The notes below the pieces were generated by a model. It did not search any database and had not been told where the DNA came from. It was given only the letters and a program-made list of their open reading frames with translations. The translations under genes and the position numbers were made by a program. A stretch of DNA of 64,000 bases from Spirochaeta lutea. GTDB lineage: Bacteria > Spirochaetota > Spirochaetia > DSM-27196 > Salinispiraceae. Below, in pieces: positions 30,210 to 39,127 of this stretch. The number at the start of each line of letters is the position of its first letter. The stretch's first letter is position 1. The stretch spans positions 40,496 to 104,495 of the forward strand of contig NZ_JNUP01000072.1 in NCBI RefSeq assembly GCF_000758165.1, given 5' to 3'.

Positions 30210-31922
30210 ATGCTTCACATCCAGCAAAAGAAACGTGGTCACCTCAGTACCCGACGTCTGAAGGATATTGTTACCACTATGGCGCGATTCGGTCTTCACG
30301 ACTGGGTCCGGGCGCTGCGGATCAAACGGCAGTACCGGGGAATAGCGAGATTGATACTCCCCCGTCCTGAAAAACAGTATCTGCACATGAATCGCTGGGA
30401 ACTCCTGCGGATCACCATTGAGAAGCTGGGTCCCACCTTTATTAAATTCGGGCAGGTACTTTCCAGTAGAAGCGATATCTTACCTCCTGAGCTCATCCGC
30501 GAGCTTCAGAAACTCCAGGATCAGGTTGCCCCCTTGGATTGGGAGCTGATGGAACCGGTACTGATCTCCGAGCTACCCCAGCCCTATAAAACAACCTTTG
30601 CAACGATACATCCCACGCCTATTGCATCGGCTTCCATTGCCCAGGTGTATGATGGTGTGCTCATTTCGGGTCAGCGGGTTGCCGTAAAAATCCAGCGCCC
30701 GGGGATCAAAAAAACAATTGATCAGGATATCGAGATTCTACGGTTCCTGGCGGGGCTGGCGGATCATTATGTGGCTGAGTTTCATTTGCTGGATGCTCCC
30801 GGATTGGTGGAAGAGTTTGCCAAACAGATAAAGCGGGAGCTTGATTTCACTCGAGAACTTCAGAATATTCTGCGTTTCCGGGAGCTGTTTAAGCACAACC
30901 AAGATCTTTACATTCCGGCTGCCTACGAGGATATCAGTACCTCCAAGGTGCTGGTGATGGAATTTGTGAACGGCACCAAATTAAGCTCCATCCTCTCCCA
31001 GGATCCCCGGATGCTCAACGACCGGATTAACAGACGGAGAATCGGCCGGGTAGGAGCGGAGTCTATTCTGGACCAGATTTTGGTCTATGGTATTTTCCAT
31101 GCGGATCCCCATCCGGGGAACGTACTGGTGCTGGCGGATCAACGGGTATGTCTCCTGGATTTCGGTATGGTTGGAACCCTCCATGCCCGGGAGCAACGGG
31201 AAATTATCGATATCCTGGTCGGGATATTGGACCGGGATATAGAACGGGTTACCCATGCCGTATTGACGATAATTCCCCATAAGCCCGGTCAGGTGCAAAC
31301 CCAAGCCCTGGAGCACGACCTTGAAGAGCTGGTGGATGAATATGTCGACCTTCCCCTGAAGTACATTAATATCGGTATCTACATCCAGCAGGTTCTTCAG
31401 CTCATTACCAGTAACAACCTGAGAATTCCAGCCAAGTACCTGTATATGAGCAAGGCTCTTACTACCATTGAGGGAGTGGGCCGGCAGCTGTATCCGGAGT
31501 TTAACCTTCTCAGCTTGATGAGACCGCTTACTAAAAAAATCGCACGCCGGCAGATCGACCCTGAGAATTTGAAAAAAAAGGCCCTGGAAAGCAGCTTGGA
31601 CTATCTCAAACTCGTCCAGGAACTGCCGAAGGAAGAACTGCTGATTCTCCAGAATCTTCGGAAGGGAAAACTGCGAATCGAATTCTCCATTCAGAACATT
31701 GAGCCTATACGAACCACCATTGATGCTGTAGGAACCCGGCTGATCTTCGGCCTGGTACTCGCCTCGGTGATGATCAGCTCATCCCTGATTGTCCACGCGG
31801 GTATTCCACCCCTGGTGTGGGGCATACCGATAATCGGGCTCATCGGCTACGGTATTGCGGGAATTATGAGTTTGGGTTTTTTATTCTCTACCATTACCAG
31901 GGTACTGCGCAAAGACCGATGA
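30210..31922 (+). CDS. ABC1/UbiB/AarF-family protein kinase-like protein
   Basis: Atypical kinase of the ABC1 (UbiB, Coq8) family, about 570 residues. The family motif FIKFGQVLSSRSD replaces the usual glycine loop. The ATP lysine lies in RVAVKIQRPG, and the metal-binding pair lies in GIFHADPHPGN and LLDFGMVG. Two C-terminal hydrophobic helices (about 505-560) would anchor it in the membrane. Relatives support ubiquinone synthesis, but no quinone genes lie nearby, so the substrate is unknown. ATG 30210 is preferred over an in-frame GTG at 30186, since AAAGGG lies just before it. Confidence 0.88.
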   Translation: MLHIQQKKRGHLSTRRLKDIVTTMARFGLHDWVRALRIKRQYRGIARLILPRPEKQYLHMNRWELLRITIEKLGPTFIKFGQVLSSRSDILPPELIRELQKLQDQVAPLDWELMEPVLISELPQPYKTTFATIHPTPIASASIAQVYDGVLISGQRVAVKIQRPGIKKTIDQDIEILRFLAGLADHYVAEFHLLDAPGLVEEFAKQIKRELDFTRELQNILRFRELFKHNQDLYIPAAYEDISTSKVLVMEFVNGTKLSSILSQDPRMLNDRINRRRIGRVGAESILDQILVYGIFHADPHPGNVLVLADQRVCLLDFGMVGTLHAREQREIIDILVGILDRDIERVTHAVLTIIPHKPGQVQTQALEHDLEELVDEYVDLPLKYINIGIYIQQVLQLITSNNLRIPAKYLYMSKALTTIEGVGRQLYPEFNLLSLMRPLTKKIARRQIDPENLKKKALESSLDYLKLVQELPKEELLILQNLRKGKLRIEFSIQNIEPIRTTIDAVGTRLIFGLVLASVMISSSLIVHAGIPPLVWGIPIIGLIGYGIAGIMSLGFLFSTITRVLRKDR

Positions 31923-31967
31923 CCCTGCCGGGTTTGAGGGGCCCTGAGGGTTGACGGGGCATGGGAA

Positions 31968-32933
31968 TCACCCTATATCCTGAAGCAGCGAAGTGACGGA
32001 CCCCAGGTAGGACGCCCCGAAGAGGTTGAGGTGGTTCAGCATGTGGTAAAGATTGTAGATCGTTTTCCGCCGGTGGTATTCCCGAGGGATGGGGCCCGAG
32101 AGCTCCTGATAACTCCGGTAGAATTCCCGGGTGAAGCCCCCGAAAAGCTCGGTCATTGCCAGGTCAGCCTCATGGTGCCCGTAATACACCGCCGGGTCGA
32201 TGAGCACAGGGGTTCCCCGGTCATCCCACATCATATTACCGCCCCATAGATCGCCGTGGAGGAGAGAGGCCTTCGGACTGGCCGGCAGGAAGTCCGCCAT
32301 GGATGAAATAAGGGTTTCCGCTTTATCCGCCCATCGCCGCGGGAGCGCCCCGGAACGGGCTGCCTGTTCAAGCTGGGGTGCCAGGCGCTGGTAGGCGAAA
32401 AAATCAGGCCAGCGGGAGGTCGGGGTATTCTGTTGCGGGGATGAACCGATCCGGTTTGTGATATGGTACCCGTAGGGTTTCTGGGGATTTGCGGGCTGGC
32501 CCGGCTCGGGAGGGTCGCCGAAGCCATGAAGCAGCGCGAGGGCCGTTCCTGCAGCAGCCTGCCGGGCAGCAGAGGAACCCCCAGAGCCTGCCCGGGGGAT
32601 GTACTCCATTATGAAAAAACTCGCCCGGGCTTCCACTCCCCAGCAGAGGGGTTTGGGAACCCGGAGCACCCCTGATCCGAAGGTGGCGGTAATTTCTCCA
32701 GCCCGTTCGGAGAGGGTTAGCAGGCCGTCAAACTCCGAGACAAAATGGCCGGGATCTGTCGACGGATACCTCTTCATGAAAAACCGGGTATGGTTCTGGC
32801 ATTCGAGTTCATAGGCCTGGTTTATCGAACCGCCCCCCAGGGAACGGCGGTACCGAATGGGACTGCCCAGAACATCTTCCGCTTGGTTCAGGGAGATTAG
32901 CGGGGGCGGGCAGGTGTCAGGCCAATCGTCCAT
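31968..32933 (-). CDS. Fructosamine-3-kinase-family protein
   Basis: Kinase of the fructosamine/ribulosamine kinase family (321 residues). LLHGDLWGGNMMWD is the catalytic-loop motif and DPAVYYGHHEADLAM is the family-specific metal-binding segment. In characterised relatives the enzyme phosphorylates ketoamine adducts on protein lysines so that they fall off (protein deglycation). The start ATG at 32931-32933 overlaps the preceding phosphatase gene by 17 bp, with GGAGG nine bases upstream. The frame is open to 33035 without family match. The partner phosphatase strengthens the deglycation reading. Confidence 0.88.
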   Translation of the reverse strand: MDDWPDTCPPPLISLNQAEDVLGSPIRYRRSLGGGSINQAYELECQNHTRFFMKRYPSTDPGHFVSEFDGLLTLSERAGEITATFGSGVLRVPKPLCWGVEARASFFIMEYIPRAGSGGSSAARQAAAGTALALLHGFGDPPEPGQPANPQKPYGYHITNRIGSSPQQNTPTSRWPDFFAYQRLAPQLEQAARSGALPRRWADKAETLISSMADFLPASPKASLLHGDLWGGNMMWDDRGTPVLIDPAVYYGHHEADLAMTELFGGFTREFYRSYQELSGPIPREYHRRKTIYNLYHMLNHLNLFGASYLGSVTSLLQDIG

Positions 32934-33408
32934 CCAGGTACGCCTCCAAGATCGCCCGGGTGGTGCGGTCAGTAATGTCGTAGACAAGATCGAATCCCGC
33001 CTGGCCGCCATAATAGGGATCCGGTACGTCATCATCGGGGCCGCCCTGGGGATCGAATTCCCGGAACATCCGGATCTTCTCCTTGTCCGCCGGGGTACGC
33101 GCCAGGGAGCGGAGATGCCTCAGATGCCCCCGATCCATTACGAAGATGGTATGGTAGGTATCAAAATCCGCTATAGAAAACTGGCGCGCCCGGTGATGAA
33201 AGGGAACCCCCCGTTGCGCGGCGGTAGAGCGCATCCGCGGATCGGCATCCTCCCCTATGTGGTAGCCGTGGGTTCCTGCGGATTCTACATAAAAATCAGC
33301 CTGGAGGTCCTGCTCATCCACCTTGGATTGAAAGAGAGCATGGGCCAGGGGTGACCTGCAAATATTTCCGGTGCACACAAAGAGCACCGCCCTGGGGTTA
33401 TGGTTCAT
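32917..33408 (-). CDS. Low-molecular-weight phosphotyrosine phosphatase family
   Basis: 163 residues of the LMW-PTP fold. The P-loop CTGNICRS (Cys12, Arg18) and the C-terminal acid motif DPYYGG are intact, so it should be an active phosphatase. The substrate may be a phosphotyrosine protein, as for Wzb/Etp. Given the overlapping fructosamine-kinase gene, it may instead be a phosphorylated ketoamine: a mammalian LMW-PTP is known to act on protein ribulosamine 5-phosphate. No capsule genes lie nearby. No clear ribosome site precedes the ATG. Confidence 0.9.
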   Translation of the reverse strand: MNHNPRAVLFVCTGNICRSPLAHALFQSKVDEQDLQADFYVESAGTHGYHIGEDADPRMRSTAAQRGVPFHHRARQFSIADFDTYHTIFVMDRGHLRHLRSLARTPADKEKIRMFREFDPQGGPDDDVPDPYYGGQAGFDLVYDITDRTTRAILEAYLDGRLA

Positions 33409-33618
33409 GGGTACTAGTATGGGGCAGGTGCGGGGTTTATGACAAGGGTTGCTTGCTGGAAGGCCTGACAGATCTCCCGGTTCCGATCTCATTCATCTTG
33501 ATGAGTATCGTGTGGGGCGGCGGGTTGCGGCGGGCAACGACTGGCAACGACAGATTGTGGCGGGCAACTCCCTATCCCGCTGGGCACGACACTGCTGTTC
33601 CGCCCGGAGATCCCGGCA

Positions 33619-34368
33619 TCAGGGCTTCCGGCTTGTCAGAAACACCCCTAACCCGTTCCCGGGTAATACCACCCGAATGCCGGCGGGCTCACGGGTTATG
33701 AAGAGAGGCTGACCTCGGTAGGTAATCCTCAGGGTTTCCGGCGGATCCCCTGATGTATCCGGGGAGCTCGAGGCGCCGGAGGAGGGACCGTTTGGGGGAA
33801 GCTGTATCAGTACCTCGCTGAGATCGGAGATTGATACGGAGATACCCGGCTGTACCAGGTCCTGCTCTCCCCCTTGGGGCTGGGTCAAGGACTGGGATGA
33901 CGTCGGAGACTGACCGGGCGAGAGGGTCTGGATCGGAGCCAAAGAAGGATCTCGGGTTATCGGCCCCTCGGCGGATCGGTACTCGCTGTCCTCCCCGGTC
34001 AGGGACGGAACGCCGGTTGTAACCAATGACATGGCCTGCTCAAGGGATGAAACCCCCGGGGTATTCTGAAAGACAGTGAAAATATGGGAGTAGCGGCGGG
34101 AGCCCTCAATCCTCCCCAGGAGTACGGAAGTGTGTTGATCGTCGTTTCTGAGGCCCTCAGGACCCGGAGAATCAGTAGCGTCCTGAGCAGGATTTGCCCT
34201 GAGTATCGATGTGCCGTGGATGGTGATTTGACGCTGATCCATACTTCCAGCTATCCGATAGACGGGAACTCCCTCGGCGTAGAGCTCTCCCTCGATCTGA
34301 GATAAATCCGGTACGGCAGAATTAAGTAGGTAGATCGCGCAGGTTATAATGAACCAGAGAGAAGACAT
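33619..34368 (-). CDS. Putative exported protein of unknown function
   Basis: Not recognised. 249 residues with a short hydrophobic N-terminus (MSSLWFIITCAIYLL) that may serve as signal or anchor. The middle (about 125-175) is low-complexity in Ser, Pro, Gln and Thr, and the C-terminal stretch looks beta-rich. It starts 10 bases after the cheY stop, without a clear ribosome site, so it may depend on coupling to cheY. A 210-bp spacer with imperfect GGCGGGCAAC repeats separates it from the phosphatase gene. Confidence 0.6.
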   Translation of the reverse strand: MSSLWFIITCAIYLLNSAVPDLSQIEGELYAEGVPVYRIAGSMDQRQITIHGTSILRANPAQDATDSPGPEGLRNDDQHTSVLLGRIEGSRRYSHIFTVFQNTPGVSSLEQAMSLVTTGVPSLTGEDSEYRSAEGPITRDPSLAPIQTLSPGQSPTSSQSLTQPQGGEQDLVQPGISVSISDLSEVLIQLPPNGPSSGASSSPDTSGDPPETLRITYRGQPLFITREPAGIRVVLPGNGLGVFLTSRKP

Positions 34369-34378
34369 AGACTACGGC

Positions 34379-34744
34379 CTAGGCTATGAGCTTCTTCACA
34401 ACGCCCAAGAGCTTGTCAGCATCGAAGGGCTTAACAATCCATCCTGTAGCACCTGCAGCCTTTCCCTCTTCCATCTTATCCTTCTGAGCCTCTGTGGTAA
34501 GGACAACAATGGGGAGGAATTTGTTGGAGGGATTTTCCCGTACCTGACGAACCAAACCGATACCATCGAGATTCGGCATATTCACATCGGTAATAATGAG
34601 ATCAAACTTCCGAGATTTGGTTTTGGTCACCCCATCTAATCCGTCTATAGCTTGAATCACCTCATACCCTGCCTGCTCTAAAATAAATGAGACACTCTGT
34701 CGAACAGCCGATGAATCATCGACAACTAAGATTGTTTTAGCCAC
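34379..34744 (-). CDS. cheY: CheY-like single-domain response regulator
   Basis: Receiver domain alone (121 residues). Asp9/Asp10, phospho-acceptor Asp53 (IITDVNMPNLDG), Thr83/84 and Lys105 (WIVKPF) are all present. The sequence is close to chemotaxis CheY, though other chemotaxis genes are absent nearby. The chemoreceptor gene at the window end is not linked. Start GTG at 34742-34744 with AAGGAG upstream. Confidence 0.85.
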   Translation of the reverse strand: MAKTILVVDDSSAVRQSVSFILEQAGYEVIQAIDGLDGVTKTKSRKFDLIITDVNMPNLDGIGLVRQVRENPSNKFLPIVVLTTEAQKDKMEEGKAAGATGWIVKPFDADKLLGVVKKLIA

Positions 34745-34799
34745 AATGCACTCTCCTTTTAACCTTCTTCATTATGGAATGATCCCATCTATAATTCAA

Positions 34800-35387
34800 T
34801 CAAGAATCTTCCGATGGAAGATCAAGCTTTTCGATAAGAGCCTGGGAGATGATGCCTGCAATAGCTCCAGGCAATAAGCCGTCGGTGTTAATGATGAGAT
34901 CTGAAAACGCGTAATCATTGTTATCTATCGTATAGAGATCCTGATATCGCCTATGATCCTCCTGATCCCTGATTCGGGTCGCTTCCAGAACCTCCTGTAA
35001 GGATCCACCCTCCCGCTGGCGAATCCGTTCGGCCCGTACATCGGGGCTGGCGGTAAGGTAGACCCTGAGATCGGCATCTTCAAGAATCCAGATGGCCAGT
35101 CGGGACCCCAACACACAATTGCCCGGACCAGCAAGCTCGACCTGTTTTGCATCCAGATACCGGTCCCATGCAGGGTCCTGCCCCGCCTTGGTATGCAGCT
35201 CCTGAAAGCTCATGCCCCGGTCCCGGGCCAGGTTACGGAAGGTATAATTAATGACCTGGAAGCCCAGTGTTCGGGCTACCAAACCGCTCACCGTGGTATT
35301 GCCGCAGCCACTTTTCCCGGAAATGGCAATCTTTGGCGTCCGGCTTTTTAGGGAAGAAAGCAACTCTTCGCTCAGGGGGTGCTTCAT
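34800..35387 (-). CDS. Cytidylate kinase-like protein
   Basis: Nucleoside monophosphate kinase (195 residues) of the short cytidylate kinase group. The P-loop is AISGKSGCGNTTVS, with Asn in place of the more common Lys; this NTT form is known from spirochaetal and archaeal-type members. The LID region includes RIRQREGGS. CMP/dCMP is the likely substrate. Start at ATG 35385-35387 behind GAGGAG; the open frame continues into yicC. It lies between yicC and cheY. Confidence 0.78.
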   Translation of the reverse strand: MKHPLSEELLSSLKSRTPKIAISGKSGCGNTTVSGLVARTLGFQVINYTFRNLARDRGMSFQELHTKAGQDPAWDRYLDAKQVELAGPGNCVLGSRLAIWILEDADLRVYLTASPDVRAERIRQREGGSLQEVLEATRIRDQEDHRRYQDLYTIDNNDYAFSDLIINTDGLLPGAIAGIISQALIEKLDLPSEDS

Positions 35388-35433
35388 GGTTTTGTACTCC
35401 TCAATTCGGCAGTGCCGGTCTGGTTCCGGTAGG

Positions 35434-36300
35434 TTATTCGAGATTCCGCAACTGCTCCCGGATATTCTCCAGGGCATCCTTCATCTGGACTACCGTCTGG
35501 CTAATTTCAATAAGAAAGCTCTTTGACCCGATGGTATTAATCTCTCTATTGAGTTCCTGGCAGATAAAATCCAGGCGCTTACCGGCGGGTTCCCGGGCAG
35601 CGAGAAGCTCCTCCATGCTTGAGAGATGGGACTCGATTCTGGCAACCTCTTCATTAATAGAGTGCTTTACCAGCAGGGATGCTGTTTCCGCCAGGAGCCG
35701 CTGCTCTTCCACCTGATCGCCCAGCACCTGGGAAAACCGTTCCCTGAGACCTCGGCTGACCGCATCCTCTATTTGGGGGATCTGCCCGGTAATGACACCA
35801 AGACCGTGGTGAATCCGGGCTGTCTGGGTTTTAATATCGACAAGGGTAGCATTGCCCTCCTTTACCCTGGCTTTATCAAATTGCAGGTATGCCTGCTCCA
35901 GAGAACTATTGATACCAGGCCAGAGATCTTCGGGATCTCCGGTACGCTCCAGCCGGACAACCCCGTCAAGCTGAAGCAGATGCTCAAGTCCCGGGGGTTT
36001 TCGTATACCGGCGGTTTTTTGGATGGATTTTAATGCCTGTGCATAGGCTTCTACCAAGTGGTGGTCCACCCGGGGCTCTAAGGTACTGATCAATTCCCGG
36101 ACCCGAAGATAGACCTCCACCCGCCCCCGGGTAATACGATCCTTTAGGTACTCCCGGATACGTTGCTCCAGGATTCCCAGACTCTGGGGGACGTTTACCA
36201 CGATATCAAGGTACCGGTTATTATAGCTTTTTAATTCGAGAACGATAGCAACCCGTTGGTCCTGGAATTCGCCGGTACCAAAGCCTGTCATACTCTTCAT
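35434..36300 (-). CDS. yicC: YicC-family endoribonuclease
   Basis: YicC/YloC family (288 residues). MKSMTGFGTGEFQDQRVAIV with ELKSYNNRYLDI is the diagnostic N-terminus. GKRLDFICQELNREINTIGSK is the conserved C-terminal segment with its metal-binding acid residues. Family members are reported RNases that act on small and messenger RNAs. It lies 51 bp after murC. Confidence 0.92.
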   Translation of the reverse strand: MKSMTGFGTGEFQDQRVAIVLELKSYNNRYLDIVVNVPQSLGILEQRIREYLKDRITRGRVEVYLRVRELISTLEPRVDHHLVEAYAQALKSIQKTAGIRKPPGLEHLLQLDGVVRLERTGDPEDLWPGINSSLEQAYLQFDKARVKEGNATLVDIKTQTARIHHGLGVITGQIPQIEDAVSRGLRERFSQVLGDQVEEQRLLAETASLLVKHSINEEVARIESHLSSMEELLAAREPAGKRLDFICQELNREINTIGSKSFLIEISQTVVQMKDALENIREQLRNLE

Positions 36301-36351
36301 AGGGTTAAGAATCTCCTTACCTGATTGAATAGGTGCATCTAAAAACGACAG

Positions 36352-37836
36352 CTACCCACGGCCGTTTTTGGTCCCGTCTGAGACGAGAGAATCGTAGATA
36401 CGCCGGCCCAACTTCCAATTATCCCCGGCACCCATGGTCACCAGGACATCCCCGGGGGTAAGCATACTACGCACCGGGAGGAAGGCCTCCTCTATACGCG
36501 GCAGGTATATGACATCCGGGTGATGGTTTTGTACCGCCTCGAATAAGGCCCGCCCCGAATAATCCTGCAGGGGCGTCTCCCGGGCTGATGCGTACACGTC
36601 ATGAAGAATCAGCCGATCCGCCGATTCAAAACAGCGGGCAAACTCTTGGAAAAGCGCTGCGGTCCGGGAATAGGTATGAGGCATAAAGCTGACTACCAGG
36701 CGGCGGCCAGGGTAGAACTCCTTGAATCCCTGGAGGGTGCTCCGGATGGCACTGGGATGATGGCCGTAATCATCCAGCACAAGGATGCCCTGGGCTTCTC
36801 CAATCACCTCGCTCCTGCGCGTTGTGCCCCCGAAGGTGCTTAGGGCGACGGCGGCGCTGGAGAGCAGATCCGGGGATAAATTGCCGTACAAGTCTGCGTA
36901 GATGCCGAAAATAAGGGCAAGCGCCCCCGCAGCGTTCAGTACCGAGTGTTTTCCGGGTATCCGGATGGAATAGTGCCGGGGCCCCTGTCCCCTGGAAGCA
37001 GAGAGAGGCATCCCGGAGAGGTTGAAGCGTTGAAATCCCTGAGAAACCTCATGGTCGGTAATCCTGAAGGGCCCCTCAGCGGTGAAGCCGTAGGGAATAC
37101 TGGCGATATCATGCCGTAATTCCGCTGCCCGTCGAGCAATTTCGAGGGCGCCGGGATCGTCAGTACAGTAGATGAGCTGCCCGCCTTCGGGTAGCCGTTG
37201 AATAAATTCCAAGAAGGCTTGATACAGATCTTCCAGGTCGCGGAAATAATCCGGATGGTCGAGTTCCGCGCTGGTTAACAGAATTCGCCTGGGGGAAAAG
37301 TGCAGAAAATGCCGGCGGTATTCGCAGGTTTCGGCTACAAAGAATCCCTCGCCTCCGGCCCAGGTTGACCGGCCCCCGAAGCTGGAAACACCGCTGCCTA
37401 CCAATACGGACCCATCCAACCCCAAGCCCTTTATTATGCTTCCTACCATCCCAGCGGTGGTGGTCTTCCCGTGAACTCCGGCTACTGCGCTGGAATCTCC
37501 CAGACTTGAAAAATCACCCAGGGCTTGGGTGTACCCTATGCAGGGAATGCCTAATTCCTTTGCCCGAAGGAGCTCTGGGTGGTTGGCAGGATCGTAGGCA
37601 GCTGAGTAGATCACCAGGGATGCCTCCGGGGGAAGGTTATCGGCGCTGAACCCCTCAAAGACTGGTATTCCTAATTCCTTTAGGATCTGGTCGGTATAGA
37701 AGATGTCGGGGGTATCTGAACCGGAGATCTGGGCACCTCGATGGAGGAGCAGTTCTGCCAGAGCGGTCATACCGGTGCCCTTAATGCCAACGCAGTAGAT
37801 CGGGAAATCCCGAAGGTCTTCAGGGAAATACTTCAT
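36352..37836 (-). CDS. murC: UDP-N-acetylmuramate--L-alanine ligase
   Basis: Cytoplasmic peptidoglycan ligase (494 residues) adding L-Ala to UDP-MurNAc. The Rossmann motif GIKGTGM is in the N-domain, the ATP loop GVHGKTTT in the central domain, and DDYGHHPSAI with PHTYSRT and the final GAGD in the C-domain. All three Mur domains are complete. The acceptor region has AETCEYRRHF instead of the classical EADESD, so Mpl-like substrate preference cannot be fully excluded. Start set at ATG 37834-37836; no good ribosome site is visible. Confidence 0.87.
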   Translation of the reverse strand: MKYFPEDLRDFPIYCVGIKGTGMTALAELLLHRGAQISGSDTPDIFYTDQILKELGIPVFEGFSADNLPPEASLVIYSAAYDPANHPELLRAKELGIPCIGYTQALGDFSSLGDSSAVAGVHGKTTTAGMVGSIIKGLGLDGSVLVGSGVSSFGGRSTWAGGEGFFVAETCEYRRHFLHFSPRRILLTSAELDHPDYFRDLEDLYQAFLEFIQRLPEGGQLIYCTDDPGALEIARRAAELRHDIASIPYGFTAEGPFRITDHEVSQGFQRFNLSGMPLSASRGQGPRHYSIRIPGKHSVLNAAGALALIFGIYADLYGNLSPDLLSSAAVALSTFGGTTRRSEVIGEAQGILVLDDYGHHPSAIRSTLQGFKEFYPGRRLVVSFMPHTYSRTAALFQEFARCFESADRLILHDVYASARETPLQDYSGRALFEAVQNHHPDVIYLPRIEEAFLPVRSMLTPGDVLVTMGAGDNWKLGRRIYDSLVSDGTKNGRG

Positions 37837-37999
37837 AGTAGTCACTATACGGGCAGGGCAGATTTTTTGCAATCAATTGCTTTGTAGGCAACAGGTTGTA
37901 AAGCACGTCAAAAAGAGCGGAACAATACGGCATTCTACCCGGGGATGGGCTGTCCCGGTAAAATGGTACAGCCTTATGCGCAGCATCCCCTCGGGCTTC

Positions 38000-39061
38000 T
38001 TATTCATCCCCGCAGGCCCTTCGGATACGGTCTTGGAGGGCAGATCGAATTCCCCCCTCCTGGGGGGAAAAGACCGTCGAGGATGGGTAGTGGAGAATGA
38101 TCAGCTGATAATCCTCGGACTCCAGCTGGACCATGTCCTTGTACAGTTGACGAGCGTAATGATCGAGGTCTGCATATACCACCACCCGCTGGGACTGTCC
38201 ATCCAGAGGCAGGGTGGAGAATCGCTGGGTTGTGAGGATTGCGAATCGTAGATCCGGATTCTCGTTTAGTTCGTCCTGCAGCAGGGCAGTCAGGGACGCA
38301 CCATCAGAAAAGCGGCGCACCCTGATAGACGGACTGTAATGACGGTAGCGGCTGCCGGGAACCTGGTGGTGGGCAGCATCTGTCCCCTCAGGATGCTCGG
38401 CAGTGCCCTCCATTGGAGAGTACAAGGGTATGGCGGACATGCCGGCTTCATCCAGCACCTGACGAATCTGCTCAATCCCGATGGCTCCGGGACGAAGGAT
38501 GAAAACACTGCCCTGATCAACCCGGAGAATGGTGGACTCCAATCCGATTCGTGTATCAGGTCCCTTAACGATACCATCAATACGGCCGGAGAGATCCCTC
38601 TGCACCATCCAGAAGGCGGTAGGGCTCGGCCGACCGGAGGTGTTGGCGCTGGGAGCGGCTACCGGTACATCTGCAAACCTGAGGAGCTCCATGGCCGTGG
38701 GATCATCGGGAATCCGCACCCCCACTGTGGCTAATCCCCCGGTTACCGAGCCGGGAATTGACGGCGATTTAGGTAGTATAAGGGTCAACGGCCCGGGCCA
38801 AAGAGCTTCCGCCAGGATCTGGCTCACCGGATCCACCCCGCCGCAGACCTGGGACATACGATCCAGGGACGGAATGTGGACAATCAGGGGATTATCCGAT
38901 GGCCTTCCCTTGGCGGCATAAATAGCCCGGGCTGAATCGTGAAGAAACGCATTTCCTCCTAATCCATACACCGTCTCGGTCGGAAAGGCCACAAGCCCCC
39001 CGGATCGAATCAAACGGCCGGCCTCCTGGAGCTGCCCAGGTAAAAAGATTCGGGTTTCCAT
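38000..39061 (-). CDS. L-threonylcarbamoyladenylate synthase (Sua5 type)
   Basis: Enzyme making threonylcarbamoyl-AMP for the t6A37 tRNA modification (353 residues). The N-terminal YrdC domain includes GGLVAFPTETVYGLGGNA and KGRPSDNPLIVHI. A linker and a C-terminal Sua5 domain make it the long form rather than the short TsaC. It is divergent from the antiporter gene. Met1 is well placed. Confidence 0.92.
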   Translation of the reverse strand: METRIFLPGQLQEAGRLIRSGGLVAFPTETVYGLGGNAFLHDSARAIYAAKGRPSDNPLIVHIPSLDRMSQVCGGVDPVSQILAEALWPGPLTLILPKSPSIPGSVTGGLATVGVRIPDDPTAMELLRFADVPVAAPSANTSGRPSPTAFWMVQRDLSGRIDGIVKGPDTRIGLESTILRVDQGSVFILRPGAIGIEQIRQVLDEAGMSAIPLYSPMEGTAEHPEGTDAAHHQVPGSRYRHYSPSIRVRRFSDGASLTALLQDELNENPDLRFAILTTQRFSTLPLDGQSQRVVVYADLDHYARQLYKDMVQLESEDYQLIILHYPSSTVFSPQEGGIRSALQDRIRRACGDE

Positions 39062-39127
39062 GGAGTTTATTCTACAGGGAGGTATCAGACTGGTAAATAC
39101 TGCACCTCAAGGTTTATACTCCCGACT

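Noticed and set aside
33409-33618. Possible repeat element with GGCGGGCAAC copies
   Set aside because: Only two or three imperfect copies over 50 bp, too few to call an element.
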